NCBI GenBank assembly: GCA_900239685.1
Contig: OENT01000502.1
Coordinates: 1 to 64,000, forward strand
Direction: 5' to 3'
DNA from: Rotaria macrura
Lineage: Eukaryota; Rotifera; Eurotatoria; Philodinida; Philodinidae
Length of the DNA: 64,000 bases
Shown: positions 11,881 through 22,253 of the stretch, piece by piece
How positions within the stretch are numbered: position 1 is the first letter of the stretch
How the letters are laid out: the number at the start of each line of letters is the position of its first letter
Translations under genes and position numbers: made by a program
Notes under the pieces: model-generated
Database searches by the model: none
The model's input: the letters and a program-made list of their open reading frames with translations, nothing else
What the model was told of the DNA's origin: nothing

Positions 11881-13167
11881 CATTTTAATCTTCGTTTAGC
11901 GTTAGTATGTTACATCACTAACGCTAACAAAATTAGTTTACTGTTATCCTTCGCTGCTTATTTGGTGTATTATCACATCATCGGTAGATAGTGTCGCTGC
12001 TACCATACTTTCTACCTCTAGAAAATCCCATTTCTTCTCAAAACTGAGGTTGTTAAGTAGTGTCATCTTCTGTGTATGTTCTTTTTCATTATATCAGTGG
12101 TTGTGACGTCATCACATATATATGCATTTCATCTACATCTTCTTTCGTTCTGTTGTCATGCGTGAACAGATACATGTTCTTTGTTCTAGTATGTTCCAGT
12201 GTATTCGTTCTCTCTATTGTTGTTGTATGTTCTCATTAGTACTCTTGTGTGAGTTCTGGAATCACTAGTGCCTTCTATAACATTCCGTTTGTTCCGAACC
12301 CATGTATATATATACCCATCCGCTCGTAACAATAAAGTGGATTGTACATACACGATAACTAAAGCTTTTCTCTGACTAAGAACTGGATAGTGGTTTACTA
12401 CCTATCACAAGGTGTAAACCGAGTAGTGCTATTATGCCCGTGCCGAGTAGAATACATTGTTGTATGCAAATCCGATTGAATTTGATCAAGAAAAGCTTTT
12501 TGTGAAAACTTCTTTTGAAGATATATCACATGATGAAACAACTTTAATCGAAAGGAATAATATCTACCTATGGTGGTTGTCAATGTGAGAAACTTTTAGG
12601 AGAGGCTTTAAAGGTTTCACTGCGATTCTGGATATTAAACGAAGTATTTAGGACCAATCCCTCACAACAAATACTTATTCTGAACGATCTTGTGAAATCT
12701 TACCGTAAATCGAGAACAAAACTGCCGTGCCTTTTATCTTCAGAAATAAAATCTTGTTTTACGAGAGAAAACAAGAAAAAAAATGCAAAGAGAGTTGCAA
12801 GCACTGCTTCTGATATGAGTTCGTCAAGAGCAAAAAGAGACGAGCGTGCTGGTTTTTTCTCATCCCTGCATATTGAAAGTACTGTTTGCAAACGGTTTTC
12901 ATGTCTCCATTATGGAAAGAAAGAAAAAGTGAACCTTACCTATGTCGTGGCGAGTAGCAGTACGTAGGAAAAAAACATGAAAAATATTACATCTTCACAA
13001 CACGTAACAGTTGATATTCTTGAAAGCATTTGTTTCGTAACCCCTTCCCCCCCCCCTACTGCAGCAAACAAAATACAGAATTCTCTGTTGCAATATTTCA
13101 TATCTTGAAGATGAATCAACTTTTACATGTGGGAACTGATGACTTTAAGTTGTGAAGGGAAGAAGCA
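11881..13167. other. no gene seen
   Basis: Mixed sequence with a C-run near 13045-13056. Overlapping plus and minus frames at 12692-12967 are mutually exclusive and show no domain. Confidence 0.45.
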
Positions 13168-13468
13168 CCCAGGGCAAACAACCAGATGTTAAGATCTGAT
13201 AAGATTCTGCATCTGATCTTGTATGATCTTATAAGATCAGACGAAAAATCGAATGAAAATCGTAGTCTCTGAGATCTTGCATCAGCTCAGACATTCAGAT
13301 TCTTGAAAGATCATACACATTTATAAGATCTTTCCAGAATCTGAATGTCTGATCTGATGCAAGATCTCAGAGACGACGATTTTTTGTCAGATTCTTGTCA
13401 GATTTCACCCATATTCCAAGATCTTGTATGTTGTTCATAAGATCTTGTGTCAGAGTTTTCGACCTGGG
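13168..13468. mobile_element. CCCAGG-terminus element, family A copy 1 (301 bp)
   Basis: Begins CCCAGGGCAAACAACC and ends TTTTCGACCTGGG. The interior is built from AAGATCTGAT / ATCAGATC words and includes a long inverted repeat (TCTCTGAGATCTTGCATCAG and its complement). The first ~225 bp are nearly identical to the copy at 15841, while the tails differ. It has no coding sequence. Confidence 0.8.
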
Positions 13469-14564
13469 CAGCTATCTGAGAAAGTTTTTATAATTCTGAA
13501 AAAGCTATACGGCTTCCTCCAAAAACAAAAGGTAAAAAGTAAGGATATAATACTTTCGATTAACTTCAAACGCGTTTTCTCATTATGATGGCCCCTACAT
13601 CGACCGACTCATTTCGTATAAGAAACTTCAATCCGTCATTCTTTCGTGTATGAATATTGATAAAGTAAGCTCTTAAAAATTCTCACACTCAAACTCTCTT
13701 GCTAATATGTTACTGTCTTAAAATTCACTTTGAACTTTTGTGGGTATAATTCTCACAAAAATATTGTTCCCACTTTTCCGAATAGAGAGCCGTTAACTTA
13801 CCACGACAGCAATAATTCTGAAAGAAAGAAGGCGTTGCAAGAAAATTTGAGGTAGATGATTACTCAGGTTACAGTGAAAGAAAAAAATGCAAATCATTTC
13901 TTACAGTGATGAAAGCCCTGACTAGAAGAGAAAAAACAGCATTTTGGTTCAAACAAAAACATGAAATCAAACAAACAGTGCCGATAAGATGTTACTGATG
14001 CATACGCATCGCTTTTTCTTCTTCCGATGTCAAAAGCTGCGAAACAGTTTGCATTTCATGTCAGTCCATTTGAGTAAAAAAAAGAGAAAAAAATCGGTTC
14101 TGATGGGAATACTCGAAAAAGCATGCTTTCTCGCATATCCTGTGACAGAATCGGTGAAATTAGGAGATTCGGGCGATGTTGCTTGTATCAAAATTGAGCA
14201 AGTGGAGAGTTCTCTCTGCCATTCTTACATCCATTTTTCGATTCACTGCAATATTTGGTGTTTATGTACATTGGCATGCATCAGTTAAATTCACCCATCG
14301 ACACTATATATCATCCAGTGTTTACCTGTAGCAAATAATCAGTAATTCTGTTCGTCATAAAAATAAATTTCGTTGCAATCATGTTTCAAAATGAATACAC
14401 CAATAGGTTGTTTGTGAATTTCATATTTTTACTAAAACATGGATTATTTGAAATATTTGATATGATAATTGTTTTATTTCTTAATGAAAACACTTACTGT
14501 TAATGCTTATTTGATTTTATAACATAAATCTTATATGGAAGAGGATTTTTTAAAAATCCTACCG
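13469..14564. other. no gene seen
   Basis: AT-rich spacer with one 99-codon frame (13989-14288) lacking recognisable features or splice context. It is probably chance. Confidence 0.45.
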
Positions 14565-15221
14565 CCCAGGTCAAAGAAGCACAGTCGTAAACGGCCGTTT
14601 CCGTTACTTTTTCTCCGTTTGGTATGCACCGTGTTACGTTCGTTTTTCAACGTGCCGTAAACGACCGTATACGGAGGAATACGGCAAAATACATGGTCCA
14701 GTATTACGATCGTATATCTCCGTGTCGTATACGGGGAAAGACGACGATATACGGAGAGAAAAACGATCGTTTACGGTCCTCGTATACAATGTCCGTAAAC
14801 GGTTTCCGTTTTCCACCGTATTTCTCTGTATACGATCGTATTTGCCCGTATACGATACGGCGATATGCGACCGTAATACTGGACCATGTAAAACGCTATA
14901 ATACGACCGTTTACGGTCGTGTGGGGAGCATATACGGTCGTTTACAGCCGTATACGAAGTCCGTAATCGTCGACCTGGGCCGTGTTACGTTCGTTTTTCA
15001 ACGTGCCGTAAACGACCGTAACCGGCTTAATACTCCATTTTTTGGTCGTGTTGCAGTCGTAATTAGCCGTTTACGGCGCAGAAAAATACGGCCGTAATAC
15101 GCTGCATACCGAAACGTCAACACACCGCTGCTTACGGCGATTAACGATCGAAAACGGTAGTATACGTTATCGTAAACGTTCGTTTACGACCGTATTTGTT
15201 CATCGTAATGCTCGTCCTGGG
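14565..15221. mobile_element. CCCAGG-terminus element, family B (composite, 657 bp)
   Basis: Starts CCCAGGTC and ends GTCCTGGG, with an internal terminus GACCTGGG at 14972-14979. It is therefore probably a complete 415-bp copy (14565-14979) followed by a partial copy. A 41-bp direct repeat (14629-14669 and 14980-15020) supports this. The interior is saturated with CGTAAACG, CGACCGTA and CCGTATACGG words and contains a hairpin pair TACATGGTCCAGTATTACG / CGTAATACTGGACCATGTA. It is far richer in CpG than its surroundings. The frame at 14624-15097 is an artefact of the repeats. Confidence 0.8.
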
Positions 15222-15639
15222 CATGAATATAAGAATATTTATTTTTAAAATTTTTTTACAGTTTAGATAATATATGGTCAAATACATCAATGAAATCTTA
15301 AAAAGGTACAATAGAAAATATTTATGATATTTTTAATCGAACGTTTTTCTTCTTTATTGCTTGGTTATGCCATGTTTTTCACCAGAAAAAATCCAAACTA
15401 AGAAGAGTAAATTGATTCAAGATGAACATTTAGAGTAGAAAAATTCAAAGGAAAATAATAACCAATTATTTAAAATATCTCTTAATTAAATAATCAATAA
15501 TTGTTAATCTTCGATTAGCTTTAAAAATCATTGAATAACATTGTTTGAAGATTCAGATGAATGTGATGATATTTATTACGTTTCAAACATAATCTTATGA
15601 ACGTCTGATAGTGTCATTGAACTAATTGAAAGAGAAACC
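15222..15639. other. no gene seen
   Basis: AT-rich spacer between repeat elements. Confidence 0.45.
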
Positions 15640-15840
15640 GGCCCTAGTCTAACATCTTGTAAGCAAGATCTTGAAATTTTGGGATTGGTAAGTACGATCT
15701 TATCAAGATCTTGAAAAGATAATTTGTATGTATATATCTTGGTTGTATCAGATAAATCTGTATCTAAGATCTTGGCAAGATCATGGAAAAGATATCGTTT
15801 ACTATTATCTTGTCACAAGATCTTGAGTAAAACAAAAACC
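15640..15840. repeat. AAGATCTTG word block adjoining family A copy 2
   Basis: Contains CAAGATCTTGA, TATCAAGATCTTGAAAAG, AAGATCTTGGCAAGATC and CACAAGATCTTGAG within 200 bp. The palindrome CAAGATCTTG dominates. It abuts the next CCCAGG element directly, so it may be part of it or an older relative. Confidence 0.5.
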
Positions 15841-16110
15841 CCCAGGGCAAACAACCAGATGTTAAGATCTGATAAGATTCTGCATCTGATCTTGTATGAT
15901 CTTATAAGATCAGACGAAAAATCGTATGAAAATCGTAGTCTCTGAGATCTTGCATCAGATCAGACATTCAGATTCTTGAAAGATCATACACATTTATAAG
16001 ATCTTTCCAGAATCTGAATGTCTGATCTGATGCAAGATCTCAGAGACGACGATTTTTTGTCAGATTTCATATGATCTTACAAGACTTAATGTCTGAATTT
16101 TTGACCTGGG
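15841..16110. mobile_element. CCCAGG-terminus element, family A copy 2 (270 bp)
   Basis: Starts CCCAGGGCAAACAACC and ends TTTTTGACCTGGG. It is near-identical to 13168-13468 for about the first 225 bp. The arms around 15938 and 16047 form a hairpin of more than 40 bp with few mismatches. The low divergence between the two copies suggests recent activity or gene conversion. Confidence 0.8.
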
Positions 16111-17629
16111 TAATATTAGAGGTTAGTCGAAACTGAGAGCCGGATCCTGCCGCTATCCAACAGTAGGATACTACGAATATTCGATGTTATTTTAGCACTA
16201 GGGATCCGAGTGTCATTCGACAACCCGGAAACCTATATGAATTTATTGGTTTATTGGAAATTCATGTAAAATCCGATTGGATTCCTAAAGGGTCTGATCT
16301 GATCCGATTGTCCGAATGATTCTCTTGGAAAGTCCTGTGGGTTGAGCTGTAACCAGTACAAATCAAGTTTCAATAGAAAGGACTTGCTAGGATTATTTTG
16401 ATGTCTACCTACACATACTATGATGAATCACCTGTCTTGACAAATTCAGTTCTATATAGTTCATAACAGATGAGACGTTCAAAACTTTCACTACCATAAA
16501 CTGAACTATTTAAGCAGTTCTTTTCATTTTCAACGAACTTAATCTTTCGAAATAGTTCGGCTCTATGATTTGATAATCATGAAACGCTATACATATCACC
16601 TTCAGGATTGGCTAGGGATATCCCTGGCTCGATATCTATGACCCCTATAATTTGCTATGTGGAATTCACAAGTTCTCAAGGTCTATTCCATGAGATAGCC
16701 ATAGGTCCAAAAGTCCTTTAATACATGGGTACCAATAGTTCCTTAAGTTCTATTACATAAGAACACCAATGGAACCTTAAAGAATATCCTATCGGTATTT
16801 CTAAATAGTAGGCCTTGAGGGCTTATGGATCCATCCATATTATAACATCTAGAATAACTTCAAGTTAGGTTCATTTGAAAAGAAATGTTTGAAACAGTTC
16901 CCCTTGTTTAAAAGAGCTATTCGAACAGTTCTCTGGTTGATTTGAATGAAGTTCGTCAACGTGAGCCGGTTGACCCTCATCCTTACTACTCTCCAAGATG
17001 ATTTTGTAGACAGTTTGGTAAAAACCAATTTGTCGTCCATAATGTTTTACTTTTTGAAGTACACGTAACACTCGGGTTAAAATCCGAGGTTTCCACATTT
17101 ATTTTCTAATCATCTTCATCATTATTAAAATCTTTTAGATATTCTCAATGTTTAGTTGATGTATAATGATGAAATTTATTTGAACTAATGAATGTTATTA
17201 TCTGGAAATTGAGTCTGAAAGTAAAAATGTTCATAGTAGAGATTGTTAACTAGAGAAAACTTTAACAATACAAATCGACAAAAGAAAAAAAGGATCAATC
17301 TATATGACTTTCAAATTCTCGTTTAGAATTCTATCGAAATCTAATCAATTTTATTTTTAATACCAGTAAAACACTATATAATGAAGATTTTTGCAACTGT
17401 TATTCGTAGTTGTCATATTTCATCCATTCGTTCCCTATTATGCCAGAAGGTAATTGAAGAAAGTAAAATATCTAGCTTACGTTTTCCCTCTAAATCCTAC
17501 ATGGACCTAGACTAGAATTTTTGTAGCATGTTCTATCTATTGAATTTTATACGTGACTAGGATGCATACTTTTGTCGAAGTTTTAACTTGATTGTTCATT
17601 GAAAAAACAATCGAAACTCCAGTGGTATA
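16111..17629. other. no gene seen
   Basis: No supported gene. Two overlapping minus frames at 16849-17098 show no domain or splice context. Short words such as TTCCATGAGATAG and CATAAGAACACC occur without clear repeat structure. Confidence 0.4.
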
Positions 17630-18286
17630 TAATATGACACATCATGCACTATTGAAACTTGGACTGCGAAACTCTATGGCATCAATCACAGAAAGACGAT
17701 CATCCAAAAGAGGTGTGCCAGCATCATGATAGAGTGCTCAAGTCAAACGAACACGTACTTTTTTCCCATATTTAATAAGTTTAATCTATAGAAAACTTAC
17801 AGTCGATTAACATTATACCCCAGATAATATCATGCCTTGATCAGTAATGTGGGTTTCAGGCGCATTAGTAGATTTGCCACGTCCTATGCCAATCGTTCGT
17901 ATTGTATTTATCATGCGGTTTTCCAAATTGGAATATTTGACTGACATGACGATGGAAAAATGCCTTTAAATATATAACAATTAATTCATTCTGAAACAAT
18001 ATAGTTTTATTTTTCTAAGGAAAAACTATAGACTAGCAAGGTTCTTGTGGTACATAACTCATGAATCAGAGGACAAATAACTTCACCATCAGAATAACCA
18101 GCCTCACGCAAAATTGTTTGTAACAGGAACGTTCTATTGATAAATCCAGCAACATTCGTCAAAATAAAATAGCTTTTCAACAATTACAAATTTACCACAT
18201 CCCACAGGCCCTATTGTTTGGATCAGATCACCTCGTTGAGCTTTAAATTCAATGTTTCTCACAATGAATGAACCATTCTAAAGAAC
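17630..18286 (-). pseudogene. ABCC-type ABC transporter pseudogene (first nucleotide-binding domain remnant)
   Basis: Read on the minus strand, an exon-like segment (about 18285-18195) encodes NIEFKAQRGDLIQTIGPVGCG, the approach to the Walker A loop of ABCC/MRP transporters. The GKS(S/T) core falls at a junction where the frame is lost, and LLQTILREAG follows one base out of phase. Near 17870-17825, HITDQGMILSG matches the signature region before LSGGQ. At 17765-17680, KKVRVRLT-stop-ALYHDA continues into PLLDDRLSVIDA, the Walker B and D-loop (family form LLDDPLSAVDA). The defects are an in-frame TGA where the family has Arg, Pro changed to Arg after the LDD, and a frameshift. The 5' part is missing. 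A family B element begins 71 bp upstream, at about the point where homology ends. Confidence 0.75.
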
Positions 18287-18356
18287 ACAGTAAAAGCACT
18301 CTTCTAACAAGCTATACATTGCTTCTTCACATCTAGCTTTCTTTAAATTGCACCCT

Positions 18357-18755
18357 CCCAGATCGAATCCTCACCATCGTTAACGACTATATCCGTCTTA
18401 ATAAGACCGTCGTGACCGTATTCTGTCCTAATTCAGTGTAATACATGACTCAGTATTACGACCGTATTTCTCTGGATCATGCATGGCAAAATACGATCTT
18501 CTACGGAACCAAGAAAATTGCTGTCTATCATCAACTTGATGAAAACCCTACACTTTCTCGTGCATCGATCGATTACGATAAAATACGATCTAATACTAAG
18601 ATCGTTTGAGATCGGAAACGACTGTATACCTTCGTATACACCAGGAGAAATACGATCGTAATACTGAGCCATGTATTACGGCGAAATATGGTCGTGTAAG
18701 CCTTCGTATATGGTTGTAAACACTCGTTGATGGCGTCCCTAATCATCGACCTGGG
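18357..18755. mobile_element. CCCAGG-terminus element, family B copy 2 (399 bp)
   Basis: Starts CCCAGATCGA and ends TCGACCTGGG. It aligns with 14565-14979 through TACATG(G/A)(T/C)(C/T)CAGTATTACG, CGTAATACTG(G/A)(A/G)CCATGTA and the terminal GT(A/C)(C/G)TAATC(G/A)TCGACCTGGG. It is more diverged than the family A pair. It adjoins the truncated 5' side of the ABCC pseudogene. Confidence 0.75.
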
Positions 18756-19189
18756 TAGTAATGACAGAGGTGAGAAAACACATCCCATGTGTTTCATTAC
18801 GATGAAACTGCGGCGCAGTTACGGTACGCGTAGTTGCGGTGAAAAATTCACAGTTTCGCAAAAGTGCGTCTCAGTTAATTGCAGTTAGGGTCACAGTTGC
18901 GTTACAATTTATACGAGAGATCACACAGATGAAGTTTTCATTTTATTTGTATTTTTATTGTGAGCTTAAAAACATATTCCGCACACAAAATAAAAAACCT
19001 GAAATTATAATATTAAAATTTTTATATAAAATTTTTAAAAAAGTCAATTTAGAAAAGTAAAACTTGAAAAAAAATTTAAAATTCAAAAATTAAGGAAAAC
19101 AAATATCTAGAAAAATCGAAATATTAACATCAAAAACAATTTGAGATTTGTTTAGAAATTTTGTTATTTCTCTTCCTATTTTTCCGAAA

Positions 19190-19250
19190 ATTTTGTTTAG
19201 TGACGTTTCGTCAACGATGTTGACTTCATCAGACTATTTATTTGTAAAAT
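19190..19250 (-). ncRNA. hammerhead ribozyme (type I), left arm
   Basis: Mirror copy of the ribozyme at 19410-19470, on the minus strand, with an identical core. The conserved CTGATGA and GAA boxes flank a 6-bp stem II (GTCAAC/GTTGAC), followed by ACGTC. Confidence 0.75.
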
Positions 19251-19311
19251 GACATGTCGTATAAAATAAGTGCATTTTTAACATATACTATTCTATTGAT
19301 AGTGGAACGAA

Positions 19312-19348
19312 NNNNNNNNNNNNNNNNNNNNNNNNNNNNNNNNNNNNN
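19312..19348. other. assembly gap (37 N)
   Basis: A run of 37 N lies exactly at the centre of the inverted repeat. The bordering bases GTGGAACGAA and TTCGTTCCAC are complementary, so the true sequence may be shorter or absent. Confidence 0.95.
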
Positions 19349-19409
19349 TTCGTTCCACTATCAATAGAATAGTATATGTTAAAAATGCACTTATTTTATA
19401 CGACATGTC

Positions 19410-19470
19410 ATTTTACAAATAAATAGTCTGATGAAGTCAACATCGTTGACGAAACGTCACTAAACAAAAT
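19410..19470 (+). ncRNA. hammerhead ribozyme (type I), right arm
   Basis: The core CTGATGA is at 19428-19434. Stem II is GTCAAC (19436-19441) with GTTGAC (19445-19450) and an ATC loop. The box GAA is at 19451-19453, followed by A-C-G-T and the cleavage-site C (19458). Stem I is TAGT (19424-19427) with ACTA (19459-19462), then an internal loop, then ATTTT (19410-19414) with AAAAT (19466-19470). Stem III is the minimal self-complementary ACGT. Such minimal stem III type I hammerheads are known from Penelope-like elements, including those of bdelloids, where dimers are thought to be needed for cleavage. All core nucleotides are intact. Confidence 0.8.
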
Positions 19471-19780
19471 TTTCGGAAAAATAGGAAGAGAAATAACAAA
19501 ATTTCTAAACAAATCTCAAATTAATAATGACCTTCCTGACAAGTCAAGATATCAAAAACAATTTAAGAAAATTTAATAAATGATGAAAAAAAATTTCTTT
19601 AGAAAAATTTTGAATAATTTAAGAAAAAAAGAAAAAAGTTTCAAAAATTTTAAAACTAAAAAAATTTAAAAAAAATTAGGTGTGCATTCTACTGTTTCAG
19701 TAAAATAACTTATGACCGAAAATGTGACGAGCACTGCTATTTATACTGATTTTCTGTCGCTAAGTAGTAGTGCTCCAGTA

Positions 19781-19821
19781 TGACCAATTATAAATAAGGA
19801 ACAATCATTTATAATTGGTCA
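19781..19821. repeat. perfect 15-bp hairpin
   Basis: TGACCAATTATAAAT (19781-19795) pairs exactly with ATTTATAATTGGTCA (19807-19821) around an 11-nt loop, just downstream of the ribozyme repeat. Confidence 0.8.
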
Positions 19822-20190
19822 GTTACGTTTACAGCGGATCGTTCGATGCGATCACTCCGACGCAGCTACTTTGGTCTGCGTCGCAGTAAGCGTCGTTTCT
19901 TATAGAGACCTTCACTACGATGAATGCGGCGTAGTTACGCATAATTGCGGCGTAAAATTGGCTCTGCCCGTAAATGCGTCGCAGTTGCGAAAAAAGAGGC
20001 AGCATGGGATATTTCTCGATACTGTCAGAGTAAACGATCAGCTAATGAAAGATATACGTATAGTAACACAAGAAAAACGACGAAAGCGTTACGTATTCAA
20101 TAGTAATAGATAGACTATGTATCATCATGCGTATTCAATCTACAATCAAAACTGAATGATATGAAATCATCAACTACAGCGAAAGTGTTG

Positions 20191-20240
20191 GTGTGGGGTG
20201 TGGGTGAGAATTAACAGGGCTCACACTCACATCCATACCC
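20191..20240. repeat. TGTGGG-type segment with inverted CACTCACATCC
   Basis: GTGTGGGGTGTGGGTGAG is followed 18 bp later by CTCACACTCACATCCATACCC. This is the same arrangement as the inverted segments at 11.2-11.8 kb. Confidence 0.55.
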
Positions 20241-20629
20241 AGACCATGTGGATTCAAGACAAAGGAAAAGAAAGTAGAAAATTTTTATATGAATAATGCC
20301 ACTTGTTCCTACTACTGTTTATATTCTTGTTTTACATTGAATTTTTTATCATTCTAGTTTGTTAGAAATTAAATGGCTTTCGAATGAGTACAAGATCAAA
20401 TGCCTTTTAGTCTTTTAGAATAGAAACAATTATCACAGCTACTTCATAAGATTAATTCACGAACAGTTTCAAACTTTTCAGCCTTTTTAATTCCAGAACT
20501 CTTGCTACGTACCCATGTAGCCGATAATGGACAAATAATGGGAAAATGGCACATTATATTCCATTATTTTCTAAAATTTCATAAATAATTAATAATAATG
20601 CATGAATCTTGGTATTTCAGATAAACTTC

Positions 20630-20960
20630 AATGCATTTCAATGCATTATTTTCCAAAACTGACTTTTCGCTGTGAAATATGAGTACATCCTATGCATTGT
20701 AATGCATTATATTGAAATAAATGTGTAATGGAAAATAATCCATTGGTAACTAATGCATTTCAATGCATTATTTTCGAAAACTCGTTTTTCAGCCCGAAAT
20801 TTGCATAAGTTCAATATATTTCCATGCATTGTGTTGAAATAAACTTATAATGGACAATAATGCATTAGTGATCAATGTATTTCAATGCATTATTTGAAAT
20901 AATGTTGATATGATTCAAAATGCATTAAGTTGTCACTGCATTTCCATGCATTGTCGTAAA
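20630..20960. repeat. 122-bp tandem repeat rich in AATGCATT
   Basis: Units begin AATGCATTTCAATGCATTATTT at 20630, 20752 and (as AATGTATTTC) 20874, an exact period of 122 bp. The third unit has a deletion. Each unit contains further ATGCATT words, so the array is dense in short palindromes. Related words occur upstream to 20500 and again at 22600-22760. Confidence 0.75.
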
Positions 20961-22253
20961 TAATATTTAAGTAGCCGATAGTCCATTGAATTTCAATTCA
21001 TGATTCATAGAGTGTCGATGTTTTTGATAGAGGAATAGGTTGGTAGTGCATTACACAGTATTTCAAGCGAAAATGTTTAAGTGAACGACAATTCATCCGC
21101 TTTTAGTTTAATATAAGACATAATATATAATGAGGTTCTATGCTTAGGTTAAGTAATCTGTTTCATGAAAGCCAACTCCCAATGGTTATGTTAGGAATTG
21201 AGAAAAAATGGGAACGAAAGTATTTGTGTATAATTATTACCAGGTGCATGTTCTCTAATATGGAAGCTGCTTAAAAGGACAAGCTCTATTGAAACGTTCG
21301 TGGCTAATTCATTTCGACTTCTTCTTAGTGATTAGAAAGAAGATTTCATCATAGCGTACAAAATCACATGGTTCCACTGGATTGAAAAACTGTTGTAGTT
21401 TCAATGATCCTTAACAGTAATCATAAGCGAAACTTCACGATGCACAAAAGCTACTGTAAGCAACGAGTTATAATTATTAGCGATAAGAGTACCAAGTAAT
21501 AGTAAGGCGACTGCAAACCACAATCAGATAACATAGTAGGGCACTTCAAATATAAACCGACTGTAAATGGTTCATTATGTGCTCATCGTTTCGTTTAGTG
21601 TTTATTCGTAAATAATCACCAAGACTAATCATACTCCATGAAAAAGCATAGTCTACATTGATTTTATTCCGACCACGTCATATAATCTTGTTTCTAGACA
21701 GATCATTCAGAAGTGAATCCACATGGCACAGGAAAATATCTACACCAAGTGAGCACAATGAAGCTAACGAAACAATTTTCGAACCGAACTCGAAATCTGA
21801 TTTAAGGTTTCGTATGGTTCCGGAATTCTCTCAAAAAAATCATCGCTCTAAAAACCTTGCTACTAGGGATTCTACACACGTTCCTCCCAAGGACGCGTAG
21901 AAAGCAACGTATTTCGCATTATAAGAAACTCCGAAATGGTCCACGAGAAACCAAAACCAGCTTTCTACAGCTGGTAAACGCAAACAGCCTTTTTGGGTTT
22001 ACCAGTATAGTCTCTTTTACATTATGATCAAGGACCCAGAAAGCTTTTCTTGCAAAAGTCACCTGCATGTTAAGTAACTCTCACAGCGCTCTGGCATGGC
22101 CTGGGACTTGCTTTCAGTGTTTCTTAAAAATGCGAAACCATTCTTCGTTCGACATCGTGTCTCAAATTTTTCCATGCATACAAACGCAAAGATCAAAGTA
22201 TTGCCAATAAGCCCGTGGGTATCACGGTAGCGGGATAAGCTAATGAATGCCAC
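20961..22253. other. no gene seen
   Basis: No supported gene. The 80-codon frame at 21658-21900 and the minus frame at 22059-22253 show no domains. Confidence 0.45.

Larger units (their letters stand above)
19138..19522. repeat. 174-bp perfect inverted repeat around an assembly gap
   Basis: Arms 19138-19311 and 19349-19522 are perfect reverse complements as far as I can check by eye, separated only by 37 N. The sequence flanking the left arm (ATCAAAAACAATTTGAGA at 19129) recurs just beyond the right arm (ATCAAAAACAATTTAAGA at 19551). The outer part of the locus is therefore a short direct duplication. It could be a true head-to-head pair of retroelement ends or a palindrome that defeated the assembler. 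Confidence 0.9.
18777..20020. repeat. composite region with GCGGCGTAGTTGCG words at both ends
   Basis: The flanking parts (18800-18905 and 19830-20005) both carry TACGATGAA...TGCGGCG(C/T)AGTTACG and GCGTCGCAGTTGCG-like words in the same orientation. ATCCCATG near 18783 and CATGGGAT near 20006 form a short inverted pair at the outer edges. Between them lie the hammerhead-bearing inverted repeat, AT-rich sequence and a hairpin at 19781-19821. It may be one non-autonomous element invaded by another. The 80-codon frame at 19871 is repeat-derived. Confidence 0.4.

Noticed and set aside
14624-15097. 157-codon open frame in the CGTATACGG block
   Set aside because: It is made entirely of the repeated words of the family B element, is rich in Arg/Tyr from CGT/TAC codons, and crosses an element terminus.
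13168-16110. CRISPR-like array suspicion from repeated AAGATCTGAT words
   Set aside because: Spacing is irregular, words occur in both orientations, and the host is clearly eukaryotic.
16849-17098. overlapping minus frames of 63 and 75 codons
   Set aside because: They exclude each other, show no domain and have no splice context.
13168-18755. piggyBac assignment of the CCCAGG elements from the CCC...GGG ends
   Set aside because: None of the four insertions is flanked by TTAA.
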